A stretch of 64,000 nt of DNA, taken from assembly GCF_000959365.1 (NCBI RefSeq), contig NZ_CP009555.1, positions 3,534,001 to 3,598,000 of the forward strand. Reading direction: 5' to 3'. The position numbers were made by a program, and so were the translations under genes. Origin of the DNA: Burkholderia oklahomensis C6786 (GTDB taxonomy: Bacteria > Pseudomonadota > Gammaproteobacteria > Burkholderiales > Burkholderiaceae). Of the stretch, positions 18,524-28,525 are shown piece after piece. Within the stretch, counting starts at the first letter, position 1. The number at the start of each line of letters is the position of its first letter. Below the pieces are notes generated by a model that saw only the letters and a list, made by a program, of their open reading frames with translations, had not been told where the DNA came from and ran no database searches.

Positions 18524-19006
18524 ATGGCAACGGTGCGGGTGCAGACGGAAGACTTCGACGTCAGCGCGGAGATCGCGGCGCTGCGCGCGCGCAATCCGAA
18601 GGTGGGCGCGGTCGCGTGCTTCGTCGGCACGGTGCGCGACCTGAACGACGGCGATCAGGTCGACACGCTCGAGCTCGAGCACTATCCGGGGATGACCGAG
18701 AAGGCGCTTGCCGCGATCGCGGACGACGCGATCGTGCGCTGGCCGGGCATCGACGTCGCGATCGTCCACCGGGTCGGCAAGCTCCATCCGCTCGACCAGA
18801 TCGTGCTCGTCGCGACCGTGTCCGCGCATCGCGGCGACGCGTTCGCGTCGTGCGAGTTCGTGATGGACTACCTGAAGACGCAGGCGCCGTTCTGGAAGAA
18901 GGAGAAGACGCCCGCGGGCGAGCGCTGGGTCGACGCGCGCAGCGTCGACGATGCGGCGCTCGCGCGCTGGGGCGTCGAGTCGGGGAACGCGAAGCGATCG
19001 TCGTAG
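18524..19006 (+). CDS. moaE: Molybdopterin synthase catalytic subunit
   Basis: 160 aa; with MoaD makes molybdopterin from cyclic pyranopterin monophosphate. Recognised by VGAVACFVGTVRDLN, then ELEHYPGMTEKAL, HRVGKLHPLD and the C-terminal KTQAPFWKKE with catalytic lysines. An RBS (GAGGAGG) precedes the start. It is the last gene of the moeA-moaD-moaE group; no clear terminator follows. Confidence 0.95.
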   Translation: MATVRVQTEDFDVSAEIAALRARNPKVGAVACFVGTVRDLNDGDQVDTLELEHYPGMTEKALAAIADDAIVRWPGIDVAIVHRVGKLHPLDQIVLVATVSAHRGDAFASCEFVMDYLKTQAPFWKKEKTPAGERWVDARSVDDAALARWGVESGNAKRSS

Positions 19007-19187
19007 GCGCGGCGCCGCCCGATCGGTCTTCGGCGGGCGCAGCATCGTTTCGTCGGGCGCGAAGAGGCGGGCAAGCTTGATTTCGAGCGTCCGAGCGGTT
19101 CCGCGGACGGTCGATCATCGATTTTCGGGCATCACGGCACCGTGCGGCGGCGGCATTCGAGCCCCGGCGCTCGTGATTGCGTCGATT

Positions 19188-19205
19188 TTGATGTTTAAAC
19201 GTCAA
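19188..19205. other. AT-rich 18-bp near-palindrome between moaE and the haemoglobin gene
   Basis: TTGATGTTTAAACGTCAA is self-complementary except at one pair (19192/19201). It lies in the 291-bp gap between the convergent moaE and truncated haemoglobin genes and stands out as AT-rich. It has no T-run, so a terminator role is doubtful. Function unknown. Confidence 0.4.
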
Positions 19206-19297
19206 GCTCCGGCAGGATTTTTCGCTTTCCTTTCCCTTCTTCGGCGCGCTGCGCGGCCATTCCGAGCGAGCCTGGGGCCGGCGGGCGGCCCGTTCGC

Positions 19298-19855
19298 TCA
19301 CGCGTCGTCGTGCGCCGCGCGGCCGATGATCTTCGCCGGAAACGGCTCGCCGCGCGGCCGGCGCGCGCGTGCGTCGTCGTCGTCCGCGGGCCGCTTCGGC
19401 GCGATCAGGTCGAGAATGGCCTGCTGCTCGGCCGGAATCCGGTAATCCCAGCCGAAGCGGCTCAATTGCAGGCTCTGCGCGATCCGCAGCGCGGGCTCCA
19501 TGAAGCGCACGGCCGCCGCGGGCTCGTAGCGCGCCTCGACGGTCTTCAGGAAGAGGGCGAGCCAGCGGCTGAAATGCGCGGGCTCGAGGCCGTCGAGCGG
19601 CTGGTGCGCGGCTTGCACGTTGCCGCGGTAGCCCTTCGTGCCGAGCACGAGGCTCGACCAGAATTCGCCCATTTTCGGCAGATGCTCGTCCCAGCGCCCG
19701 GCGAGCTTGCGCTCGAATACGGGGCCGAGGAGGGCATCGTCGCGCACGCGTTCGTAGAACGCGTCGACGAGCGCACGGATGTTCTCCGGGGTCGGTTCGG
19801 CGGCGCGCGTCGCCGCAGCGGCGACAGCGGAGATTTCAGAAGAAGCGTGGGTCAT
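19298..19855 (-). CDS. Group III truncated haemoglobin
   Basis: 185 aa haem protein of the 2-on-2 globin fold, probably involved in NO or oxygen chemistry. The globin segment is about residues 20-150: IRALVDAFYERVRDDALLGPVF, then WDEHLPKMGEFWSSLVLG, and PAHFSRWLALF, which should carry the proximal haem His. N-terminal and Asp/Arg-rich C-terminal extensions flank it. It is divergent from nsrR, with an NsrR-like site between them, which supports a nitrosative-stress role. The family is firm; the physiological reaction is inferred. Confidence 0.85.
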   Translation of the reverse strand: MTHASSEISAVAAAATRAAEPTPENIRALVDAFYERVRDDALLGPVFERKLAGRWDEHLPKMGEFWSSLVLGTKGYRGNVQAAHQPLDGLEPAHFSRWLALFLKTVEARYEPAAAVRFMEPALRIAQSLQLSRFGWDYRIPAEQQAILDLIAPKRPADDDDARARRPRGEPFPAKIIGRAAHDDA

Positions 19856-19933
19856 TTAAAAAAAGGGCCGGGTAACACGGCAGCACGGACATGCGATTTT
19901 GTCGCACAATAATAAACGGCCACCCTCTCAATA

Positions 19934-19956
19934 AAAGTGCTGACGGCTTGCATCTT
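19934..19956. promoter_or_regulatory. Candidate NsrR operator
   Basis: The 23-bp stretch aligns with the NsrR consensus of two 11-bp half-sites around one base. The right half ends in TGCATCTT, identical to the consensus half-site core; the left half (AAAGTGC...) matches only AA and TGC. It lies 78 bp upstream of the truncated haemoglobin start and 84 bp upstream of nsrR, so it could control both. Inference from pattern and context. Confidence 0.45.
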
Positions 19957-20039
19957 ATGACGCGGTCGTCGGATCGGCAATGGCAGACGCGCGGTCTTCG
20001 CGCGGGCGCCGATCGCACTGACACAACATCCATTTCGTA

Positions 20040-20537
20040 ATGAGACTAACCGACTACACCGACTACTCTTTGCGCGTCATGTTGTTCCTCGCTGTCCGGG
20101 GCGAGGGCTTGTCGACGATCCAGGAGATCTCGGATGCCTACGGCATTTCCAAGAACCATTTGATGAAAGTGGTGCAGCAGCTCGGCGAGCTCGGTTGGAT
20201 CGAGACGGTGCGCGGCCGCAACGGCGGCTTGCGCCTGAACGCGCAGTCCGCCGCGCTGACGGTCGGCGAAGTCGTGCGCAAGACCGAAAACGATTTCGCG
20301 CTCGTCGGCTGCTTCGCGGACGAGTCCGAGTCGCACCGCAGCTGCGTGATCCAGTCGGCGTGCCGGCTCAAGGGCGTGTTCGCGGCCGCTCGCGACGCGT
20401 TCTTCGCGGAGCTCGACAAGCACACGATCGGCGAGCTTTCGCAGCCGGCGTCGCAGCTTGCCGCGCTGCTCGGCCTCACTCCCGTGCGGATCGTGCCCGC
20501 GGCCGACCTCCGCGTGCCGGTGACCGTCGCCGGCTGA
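20040..20537 (+). CDS. nsrR: NsrR-like Rrf2-family nitric-oxide-sensing repressor
   Basis: 165 aa. N-terminal winged helix: [18 protein letters not shown] and [13 protein letters not shown]. Three cysteines at 91, 102 and 108 (GCF...[11 protein letters not shown]) are placed as the Fe-S cluster ligands of NsrR rather than IscR. NO binding to the cluster would release DNA. Divergent from a truncated haemoglobin, consistent with NO control. The C-terminus is about 20 residues longer than the minimal family. Confidence 0.88.
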   Translation: MRLTDYTDYSLRVMLFLAVRGEGLSTIQEISDAYGISKNHLMKVVQQLGELGWIETVRGRNGGLRLNAQSAALTVGEVVRKTENDFALVGCFADESESHRSCVIQSACRLKGVFAAARDAFFAELDKHTIGELSQPASQLAALLGLTPVRIVPAADLRVPVTVAG

Positions 20538-20658
20538 CGCCGCGCGGCGCTTTCCCGACGCTTTTCGCGCGCGCGGCCGCGTCACCGCCGCGCGCGTTCT
20601 CGTTGCCGTCACGCGCCCGCGTGGCGCGTCCCTTTGCTGTGCCTCAATAAAAAACCGG

Positions 20659-20686
20659 CTTGAAAGGCGGATAACCATCCTCATTT
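20659..20686 (+). promoter_or_regulatory. Sigma-32 heat-shock promoter of clpB
   Basis: CTTGAAA at 20659-20665 is a perfect -35 match, and CCTCATTT at 20679-20686 matches the CCCCATNT -10 consensus with one change; the spacer is 13 bp. It lies 29 bp upstream of the clpB start. Strong sequence evidence for RpoH control. Confidence 0.88.
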
Positions 20687-20715
20687 GGTTGCTATTCGCA
20701 ATGGAGGTCTCATTC

Positions 20716-23313
<2,598 letters not shown>

Positions 23314-23365
23314 TCGCCGCGCTCAGGCCGGGCGGGCCGGCGTTTCGTCCGGCTCGCCAAAGCAA

Positions 23366-23393
23366 ACACCCCGCGCGAGCGGGGTGTTTTTTT
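23366..23393 (+). terminator. Rho-independent terminator of clpB
   Basis: An 8-bp stem (ACACCCCG with CGGGGTGT, six-base loop) is followed by a T-run to 23393, 53 bp after the clpB stop. Confidence 0.9.
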
Positions 23394-23477
23394 ATCGGCG
23401 GCGCGTTTCGGCGGCCGCCGCGGGGGCGCATCGCGCGGGTCGCCGTCGGCGCCGCACGCGATGCCGTGCGCCGCCGC

Positions 23478-23900
23478 TCAGGCCTGCTTGTTGCCGAACA
23501 GGCCCGCGAGCTGCGACAGCGTGCCGAGCACGTTCGACGTGTCGAGCTGGCCGTTCGCCGGCACTTCGCCGTTCGGCGTCGCGCCGTTGACGACGTGCGG
23601 CAGCACCTGCGCGAGGATGCCGGACGCCTGCTGCGGATCGATGCCGATCTTCTGCGCGAGCGCGCCGACCGTGTCCGAGCCGAGCACGTTCTGCAGCGTC
23701 TCCGGCGAGATCGGCTGGTTTTCGCCGGTGCCGATCCACGAGCCGATGATTCCGCCCGCGCCGCCCGCGTTGAATTTCTCGATGAGGCCGTTCAGGCCGC
23801 CCGGCTGGTTGTTGATGAACTCCAGCGCGGCGCTGACGAGTGCGTTCTGATTGCCGCCTTGGCCGCCGATCAGACCGCCAACGATGTCGAGTAGACCCAT
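23478..23900 (-). CDS. YidB-family protein (DUF937)
   Basis: 140 aa, Gly/Asn/Gln-rich. Starts MGLLDIVGGLIGGQGGNQ, with GGLNGLIEKFNAGGAGGIIGSWIGTGENQPISP, the hallmark of the YidB family, followed by LGSDTVGALAQKIGID. Function unknown; no signal peptide or membrane helix is obvious. It converges on clpB and is followed upstream on the same strand by the ComEA-like gene with an 80-bp gap. Confidence 0.85.
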   Translation of the reverse strand: MGLLDIVGGLIGGQGGNQNALVSAALEFINNQPGGLNGLIEKFNAGGAGGIIGSWIGTGENQPISPETLQNVLGSDTVGALAQKIGIDPQQASGILAQVLPHVVNGATPNGEVPANGQLDTSNVLGTLSQLAGLFGNKQA

Positions 23901-23980
23901 GATTCACCTGCTAGGTTGAGGCGGCGCCGCGAACGGCGCCGGTGGAACGAGGACGCCGCGCGCGACGCGCGGCGCCCGAC

Positions 23981-24589
23981 TTATGCGCCCGATGCAGCGG
24001 ACGCGGGCGTCGCCGCCTTGTTCTTCTTGCCCTTCTTCGAGCCCTTCGCCTTCGTCGACGACGCGGCGGCCGGCGCGCTCGCGTCGGTCGCGGCGCTCGC
24101 CGCGGCTGCGGCTTTTTCCTTCTTCTTCGATGCGCGCGTCTTCTTCGCGGCCGGCATGCTCGCCGCCGTCGCCGGCGTGGTCGCGGCAGGCGTCGGAGTC
24201 GTCGCGGACGGTGCGGGGGTTGCGGTCGTCGTGGCCGGAGTCGGCGCCGGTGCGGCGCTCGTCGTGGCCGCGGCCGGCTTCGCCGTGCTGGTCTTCGCTT
24301 TCGCGCCCGCCGGCGGCGTCGACGAGCCGCCGACCGTCAAGCCCGCCGCTTCGAGATTGGCGACCGACTTCGTGCCGAGGCCCTTCACGCGGTTCGCGAG
24401 ATCGTCGGCGTCCTTGAACGGGCCGTTCTTCGCGCGCTCGTCGATGATCGCCTTCGACTTCACCGGGCCGAGGCCCTTCACCGATTCGAGCGCCGCCTGA
24501 TCGGCGGTATTGACTTCGACCGCGGCGGCGAACGCTGCAGTCAGCGAAAGCGACAGTGCGATGACCAGCATCAGCAGCTTTTTCAGCAT
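23981..24589 (-). CDS. ComEA-like secreted helix-hairpin-helix protein with Lys/Ala-rich tail
   Basis: 202 aa. Cleavable signal peptide (about 1-23, ending AAFAAA). Then a ComEA-type double HhH domain: VEVNTADQAALESVKGLGP and ANRVKGLGTKSVANLEAAGL (about 24-90). In competent bacteria ComEA binds incoming DNA in the periplasm; many beta-proteobacterial short homologues lack proof of that role. The remaining 110 residues are Ala/Thr/Pro/Lys-rich with basic clusters (SKKKEK, KGSKKGKKNK). The start was placed at MLKKLLMLVI because it gives a clean signal peptide and has GGGAG upstream. Confidence 0.85.
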   Translation of the reverse strand: MLKKLLMLVIALSLSLTAAFAAAVEVNTADQAALESVKGLGPVKSKAIIDERAKNGPFKDADDLANRVKGLGTKSVANLEAAGLTVGGSSTPPAGAKAKTSTAKPAAATTSAAPAPTPATTTATPAPSATTPTPAATTPATAASMPAAKKTRASKKKEKAAAAASAATDASAPAAASSTKAKGSKKGKKNKAATPASAASGA

Positions 24590-24936
24590 GGCGGGGGCTC
24601 CCTTGTGATGAAACGGATGAATGGCTGTCGGAACGGACGCCGGCGCGCGGCTCGGGCCGGGCGTTGCGTTCAAGCATAGGACAAATGCGTGCCCTTTTTA
24701 AGACAGCGGGGGCAATGTTGCGCACCGACGGCGACACTGTAAAGGCTGCGGCGGTGCGTGCGGGCGGGTTTTTACCATCTTTGACGGAAATCGGGCCGGA
24801 CGGGGGCGAGCGGGCGGTGTGGCGCGTATCGAAGCGGCTGGCGGCGGTGGGCGTTGCTTGGCATCACGAACGGGCCGCGCGTCATGTCTCGTCCGTCGCG
24901 CATCGTTGGCGGTTGGCCGTTTGTCGGGCATCGTGC

Positions 24937-25013
24937 GCAAGCCGCAAGCCGCAAGCCGCAAGCCGATCGCCGCAAGCCGATCGCCGAAAACGGAAAGCCG
25001 AAGACCGCAAGCG
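24937..25013. repeat. Heptamer tandem repeat, 11 units
   Basis: Eleven contiguous 7-base units in constant phase: four GCAAGCC, then GATCGCC, GCAAGCC, GATCGCC, GAAAACG, GAAAGCC, GAAGACC and GCAAGCG. The first units are exact and later ones diverge. Likely a variable-number repeat locus, as heptamer repeats are common in B. pseudomallei-group genomes. Confidence 0.85.
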
Positions 25014-25264
25014 CAAAAACGAAAGCGACGCATCCGAAGATATGGCGCAGCCGCCCACAGGAAATCGAAGGCCAGGCATCGGGAAGCAATCGGCAATCAC
25101 GAATCCCGCCGACCGAGATCCGCAGGTTTCGGATATCGGCTGCGGCTCGCCGGGGCGCCCAGACCTCCGCCGGCTCATTCGTCGGCGCCCGTTCTCGCCG
25201 GCAGCGCGCCCTTCGTCGGCGCGAGGCGATTCGAACCATGCCACCGCTGGCCATCACGCACCGC

Positions 25265-25295
25265 TTGACTTAGAGTGCACTCTAAGTCCTAACCT
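25265..25295 (+). promoter_or_regulatory. MerR-type promoter with a 20-bp perfect palindromic operator
   Basis: The -35 hexamer TTGACT (25265-25270) and a -10-like TAACCT (25290-25295) are separated by 19 bp, the long spacer typical of MerR-controlled promoters. ACTTAGAGTGCACTCTAAGT (25268-25287) is a perfect palindrome lying across the spacer. It sits 10 bp before the merR start, so autoregulation of merR and the next gene is likely. Confidence 0.75.
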
Positions 25296-25305
25296 TGAGA
25301 ACGTC

Positions 25306-25791
25306 ATGTCGAACGCATCGAAGCAAACATCCCAGCGCGCATTGACGATCGGCCAGGTCGCCGCGCTCGTTGGCGTATCGACGCACACGCTGCGCTACTA
25401 CGAGCAGGCCGGTTTGCTGCGGTCGATCTCGCGCACGCAGTCGGGGCACCGGCTATACGCGCCCGCCGATCTCGATTGGCTGCGCTTCGTGATGCGCCTG
25501 AAGGCGACCGGGATGCCGATCGCCGGGATGCAGGCGTTCGCCGAGCTGCGCGCGCAGGGCGACGCGACGATCGGCGAGCGGCGTGCGCTTCTCGCCGCGC
25601 ATCGCGACGCGGTGCGGGTGCAGATCGACGCGCTGCAGACGAACCTCGACGCGATCGTCGACAAGATCGCGTACTACGAGCGGGCCGAGCGCGACGCGAT
25701 TCGACAGGCGACTCAACCCCAACCGGACAAGGACGAACGATGGAACAGCGCACTGCAGAAGACCGCTATACGCGAGGCTGGAACAAGCTGA
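25306..25791 (+). CDS. MerR-family transcriptional regulator
   Basis: 161 aa. Winged-helix DNA-binding domain at residues 13-80 (LTIGQVAALVGVSTHTLRYYEQAGLL) and a C-terminal dimerisation coiled coil (about 85-130). There is no cysteine, so it is neither a metal nor a thiol sensor of the CueR/NmlR-with-Cys type; the small C-terminal part has no ligand-binding domain. Its last 52 bp overlap the start of the decarboxylase-like gene in another frame. It sits directly behind a MerR-type operator. The ligand is unknown. Confidence 0.9.
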   Translation: MSNASKQTSQRALTIGQVAALVGVSTHTLRYYEQAGLLRSISRTQSGHRLYAPADLDWLRFVMRLKATGMPIAGMQAFAELRAQGDATIGERRALLAAHRDAVRVQIDALQTNLDAIVDKIAYYERAERDAIRQATQPQPDKDERWNSALQKTAIREAGTS

Positions 25792-26150
25792 AGGAAATCG
25801 ACGGCGACGTCGGCGAGCGCGTGGTCGCGGCGCTCGCGCCGATCGCGCCCGACTTCGGGCGGCTGCTCGTCGAGTTCGGCTTCGGCGACATCTACTGCCG
25901 GCCGCAGCTCGATCTGAAGTCGCGCGAGATCGCGACGATCGCGTCGCTCGCGACGCTCGGCCACGCACAGCCGCAGTTGAAGGTGCACATCGAGGCGGCG
26001 CTGAACGTCGGCTGCACGCGCGACGAGATCGTCGAGGTGTTCATGCAGATGGCCGTGTACGCGGGCTTTCCGGCCGCGCTCAACGCGCTCTTCGCCGCGC
26101 GCGAGGTGTTCGAGCAGCGCGATGCCGCCGACGCGCGCGCGCATGCGTGA
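25740..26150 (+). CDS. Carboxymuconolactone decarboxylase-family protein
   Basis: 136 aa, all-helical CMD fold. It resembles gamma-carboxymuconolactone decarboxylase (PcaC) more than AhpD: there is no CxxC, and the segment KSREIATIASLATLGHAQPQLKVHIEAALNVGCTRDEIVEV contains the conserved His and Glu. The start MEQRTAEDRY lies inside the merR gene (52-bp overlap), implying coupled expression. No other protocatechuate genes are near, so a role outside the classical pathway is likely. The substrate is unknown. Confidence 0.85.
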   Translation: MEQRTAEDRYTRGWNKLKEIDGDVGERVVAALAPIAPDFGRLLVEFGFGDIYCRPQLDLKSREIATIASLATLGHAQPQLKVHIEAALNVGCTRDEIVEVFMQMAVYAGFPAALNALFAAREVFEQRDAADARAHA

Positions 26151-26180
26151 CGACCGCGGCGGCGGCCGACGCCGCCGCAC

Positions 26181-28181
26181 TCACGCGCGATGCGGCGCGA
26201 CGATGCCGTACTTGGCGATGCGCCGGTAGAGCGTCGCGCGCGAGATGCCGAGCGCCAGCGCGGCCGCGTCGGGCCGCCAGCGATGCGCGGTGAGCGCGGC
26301 GACGATGCGGCCGCGCTCGTCGGCCGCGTCGGCGAGCGAAGCGTTCGCAGGCGGCGCGGCGCCGAGCTGCGCGGCGAGATCGGCGGGCAGATGGCGCAGC
26401 TCGACGCGCGTCGATTCGCACACCGCGCACGCATAGCGCAGCGCGTTGCGCAACTGGCGAATGTTGCCGGGCCACGCGAACGCGCGGAGCCGCTCGACGA
26501 GCGCGGCGTCGAGCGTCAGCACGTGGCCCGCCGCCTGCGCTTCCTCGCCGAACACCGCGTCGACGATTTCGCGAATGTCCGAGCGCTCGCGAAGCGGCGG
26601 CAGCTCGAACACCGCGCCGCTCAATCGGTAGTACAGATCTTCGCGGAAGCCGCCGTCGGCGACCATCCGCGCGAGATCGCGGTGCGTCGCGCAGACGACG
26701 TCGATATCGACGCGCACCGGCGTGTCGCTGCCGAGCGGCACCACTTCGCCGTCCGCGAGCACGCGCAGCAGGCGCGTCTGCAGCGCGAGCGGCATGTCGC
26801 CGATTTCGTCGAGGAAGAGCGTGCCGCCGTCGGCGAGCGCGATCTTGCCGCGCGCGCCATGGCGGCGCGCGCCCGTGAACGCGCCCGGCGCATAGCCGAA
26901 CAGCTCGCTTTCGATCAGCGCCTCCGGCAGCGCGCCGCAATTGACGGCGACGAACGGCCGCGCGCGTCGCGCGCCCGCGTCGTGCACGGCGCGCGCGAAC
27001 ACTTCCTTGCCGACGCCCGTTTCGCCGAGCACGAGTATCGGCAGGCGCTTGCTCGCGACGCGCAGCGCGACTTCCGCGTGCCGCGCGATGCGCGGGTCCG
27101 CGCTGCGCAGAAACGGCGTCAGTGCGCCGACGCTGCGCCCGGCGTCGGCCGGGCGGCGCGCCGCATGGCCCGCGTCGCGCGGCGTGCGGCCGAGCGGCGC
27201 GCGGATCCGCGCATGGAGCGTCGCACCCGTGGCGCGCAGCCGCAGCGCGACGACCGCGTCGATCCGCCCGGCATCGCGCAGCGGCAGGTCGAACGTATCG
27301 AAGATTTCGTCGAGGTGGCGCGGCCGATCGAGCTCGGGCAGCGCGTCGCGCGCCTGTCGATTCGCGGCGACGACGTTGCCGCACTCGTCGAATGCGATCA
27401 GCCATTCCGGCTGCGCTTCGACGAAGTGGCGGTTCGGATGCCCGAACAGCACCCAGTGCTGCGCGGTTCGATGCAGGAAGTAGCCGTTCTCGATCAGCGT
27501 CGCGCTTTGCCGCACGAGCTGAAAGACGAGGCGCTGGCTGTCGCGATGGTCGGGCGACTGCACGGCGGACGCGTCTAGCACGCCGATCAGCTCGCCCGTC
27601 GGCGCGAAGATGGGTGCCGCGCTGCAGGTGAGCGTCGTGAACGCCGCGCGGAAGTGATCGGTCTTGTGCACGGTGATCGGCGCGAGATCGGTCAGCACGT
27701 TCGCGACGCCGCACGTGCCTTCCTCGCTCTCGGACCAGCACGAGCCGATGTGCAGCCCCGCGTGGCGAAAGTCGCCGCGCCGCTCGCGGTCGATCCGATA
27801 GTCGATCGTCACGCCGTGCGCGTTCGTCAGCATCACGCAGTAATCGGCGACGCGGATCATCTCGTGCAGCCGCGTCAGGCACTGGCCGGACGCGCGCAGA
27901 AACGCCTCCTCCCTGTCGCGCACTTCGCGCAGCTCCGCCGCCGTCAGCACGCGCGGGCCGATCGTCGATGCGGGATCGAGCCGGTAGCGCTCGAACGAGC
28001 GCTGCCAGGACGACGCGAGGCGCGGCGAATCGGCGGGCGCGGGCAGACGGCCTTCGAGCGCGCCGCGCACGCGATCCGCGTGCCGGGGCTGGGGGACGAC
28101 GTAGGGCATGATCGGCTGAAACTTCGCGGCAGGGGACTCGGCGTTCTTGTAGCACATCCGCTTCGCGCGATCACCCTGCAT
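26181..28181 (-). CDS. acoR: AcoR-like sigma-54-dependent activator of acetoin catabolism
   Basis: 666 aa from the ATG at 28181; ATG at 28157 or 28109 are alternatives, as none has a strong ribosome site. GAF sensor domain (about 110-235, including HIGSCWSESEEGTCGVANVL). AAA+ domain with Walker A GETGVGKE (386-393), the sigma-54 contact loop GAFTGA (433-438) and Walker B LFLDEIGD. C-terminal Fis-type helix-turn-helix (ALALGISRATLYRRIAKYG). Divergent from the aco genes, whose upstream region has palindromes and a -24/-12 promoter; this fits AcoR. Confidence 0.9.
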   Translation of the reverse strand: MQGDRAKRMCYKNAESPAAKFQPIMPYVVPQPRHADRVRGALEGRLPAPADSPRLASSWQRSFERYRLDPASTIGPRVLTAAELREVRDREEAFLRASGQCLTRLHEMIRVADYCVMLTNAHGVTIDYRIDRERRGDFRHAGLHIGSCWSESEEGTCGVANVLTDLAPITVHKTDHFRAAFTTLTCSAAPIFAPTGELIGVLDASAVQSPDHRDSQRLVFQLVRQSATLIENGYFLHRTAQHWVLFGHPNRHFVEAQPEWLIAFDECGNVVAANRQARDALPELDRPRHLDEIFDTFDLPLRDAGRIDAVVALRLRATGATLHARIRAPLGRTPRDAGHAARRPADAGRSVGALTPFLRSADPRIARHAEVALRVASKRLPILVLGETGVGKEVFARAVHDAGARRARPFVAVNCGALPEALIESELFGYAPGAFTGARRHGARGKIALADGGTLFLDEIGDMPLALQTRLLRVLADGEVVPLGSDTPVRVDIDVVCATHRDLARMVADGGFREDLYYRLSGAVFELPPLRERSDIREIVDAVFGEEAQAAGHVLTLDAALVERLRAFAWPGNIRQLRNALRYACAVCESTRVELRHLPADLAAQLGAAPPANASLADAADERGRIVAALTAHRWRPDAAALALGISRATLYRRIAKYGIVAPHRA

Positions 28182-28197
28182 TGCAGCACGACAAACG

Positions 28198-28245
28198 GCT
28201 GAGACATTTGTCTCAGCGCGCGTCTCACGCGCGTGAGACGCGCGC
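28198..28245. promoter_or_regulatory. Two adjacent palindromes, candidate AcoR upstream activating sites
   Basis: The first, 28198-28217, pairs TGAGACA with TGTCTCA around two bases. The second, 28216-28245, is a 30-bp perfect palindrome with core GTCTCAC-GCGC-GTGAGAC. Both share GTCTCA/TGAGAC half-sites but with opposite arrangement. They lie about 185-230 bp upstream of the -24/-12 promoter, the usual position for enhancer-binding proteins, and just upstream of acoR. The rest of 28246-28429 shows only a weaker GAGACGCGTCC element near 28326. Confidence 0.7.
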
Positions 28246-28429
28246 GAACGCCCATGCGGCGGGGTTTTGCGCGCGTGACGCGGCAATCGATGCGGCATGT
28301 CGAGCGGCGCTCGAGACGGCGAAGCGAGACGCGTCCCATGCGGCGACGCGTCGCCGAGCGCACCCGAATCGCCCGCAAGGCCGCGTGCGGCGGCGCGCTC
28401 GCGCCGATCGTCAGGTCTGCTGCTCGATG

Positions 28430-28445
28430 TGGCATGCCGCTTGCA
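28430..28445 (+). promoter_or_regulatory. Sigma-54 (-24/-12) promoter of the aco operon
   Basis: TGGCATGCCGCTTGCA has the invariant GG (28431-28432) and GC (28443-28444) separated by 10 bases and matches TGGCAC-N5-TTGCA closely. It lies 81 bp upstream of acoX, opposite a sigma-54-dependent activator gene. Confidence 0.88.
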
Positions 28446-28525
28446 GAGATCACGAGCAAGCCCGGTGCGCCCGCACCGGACATGACAACAGTTCGCGCGT
28501 CGCCTCGCGAACAGGAGACAAGCCC

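Larger units (their letters stand above)
24590..25305. other. 716-bp non-coding region with a heptamer array
   Basis: No supported gene: open frames across it have poor codon quality. It holds the heptamer array at 24937-25013 and, beyond it to about 25110, degenerate GA-rich sequence that may be decayed repeat units. The right end carries the MerR-type promoter. The rest shows nothing recognisable. Confidence 0.6.

Noticed and set aside
24937..25013. Heptamer arrays considered as a possible CRISPR
   Set aside because: Units are 7 bases without spacers and no cas genes are nearby.
24664..25305. N-terminal extension of the first MerR protein by about 214 codons
   Set aside because: It runs through the heptamer repeats and the promoter/operator, and the protein family starts at the ATG at 25306.
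28182..28298. Upstream extension of acoR to 28298
   Set aside because: It would translate through both large palindromes and the codon pattern is poor; the ATG at 28181 begins GC-biased coding sequence.
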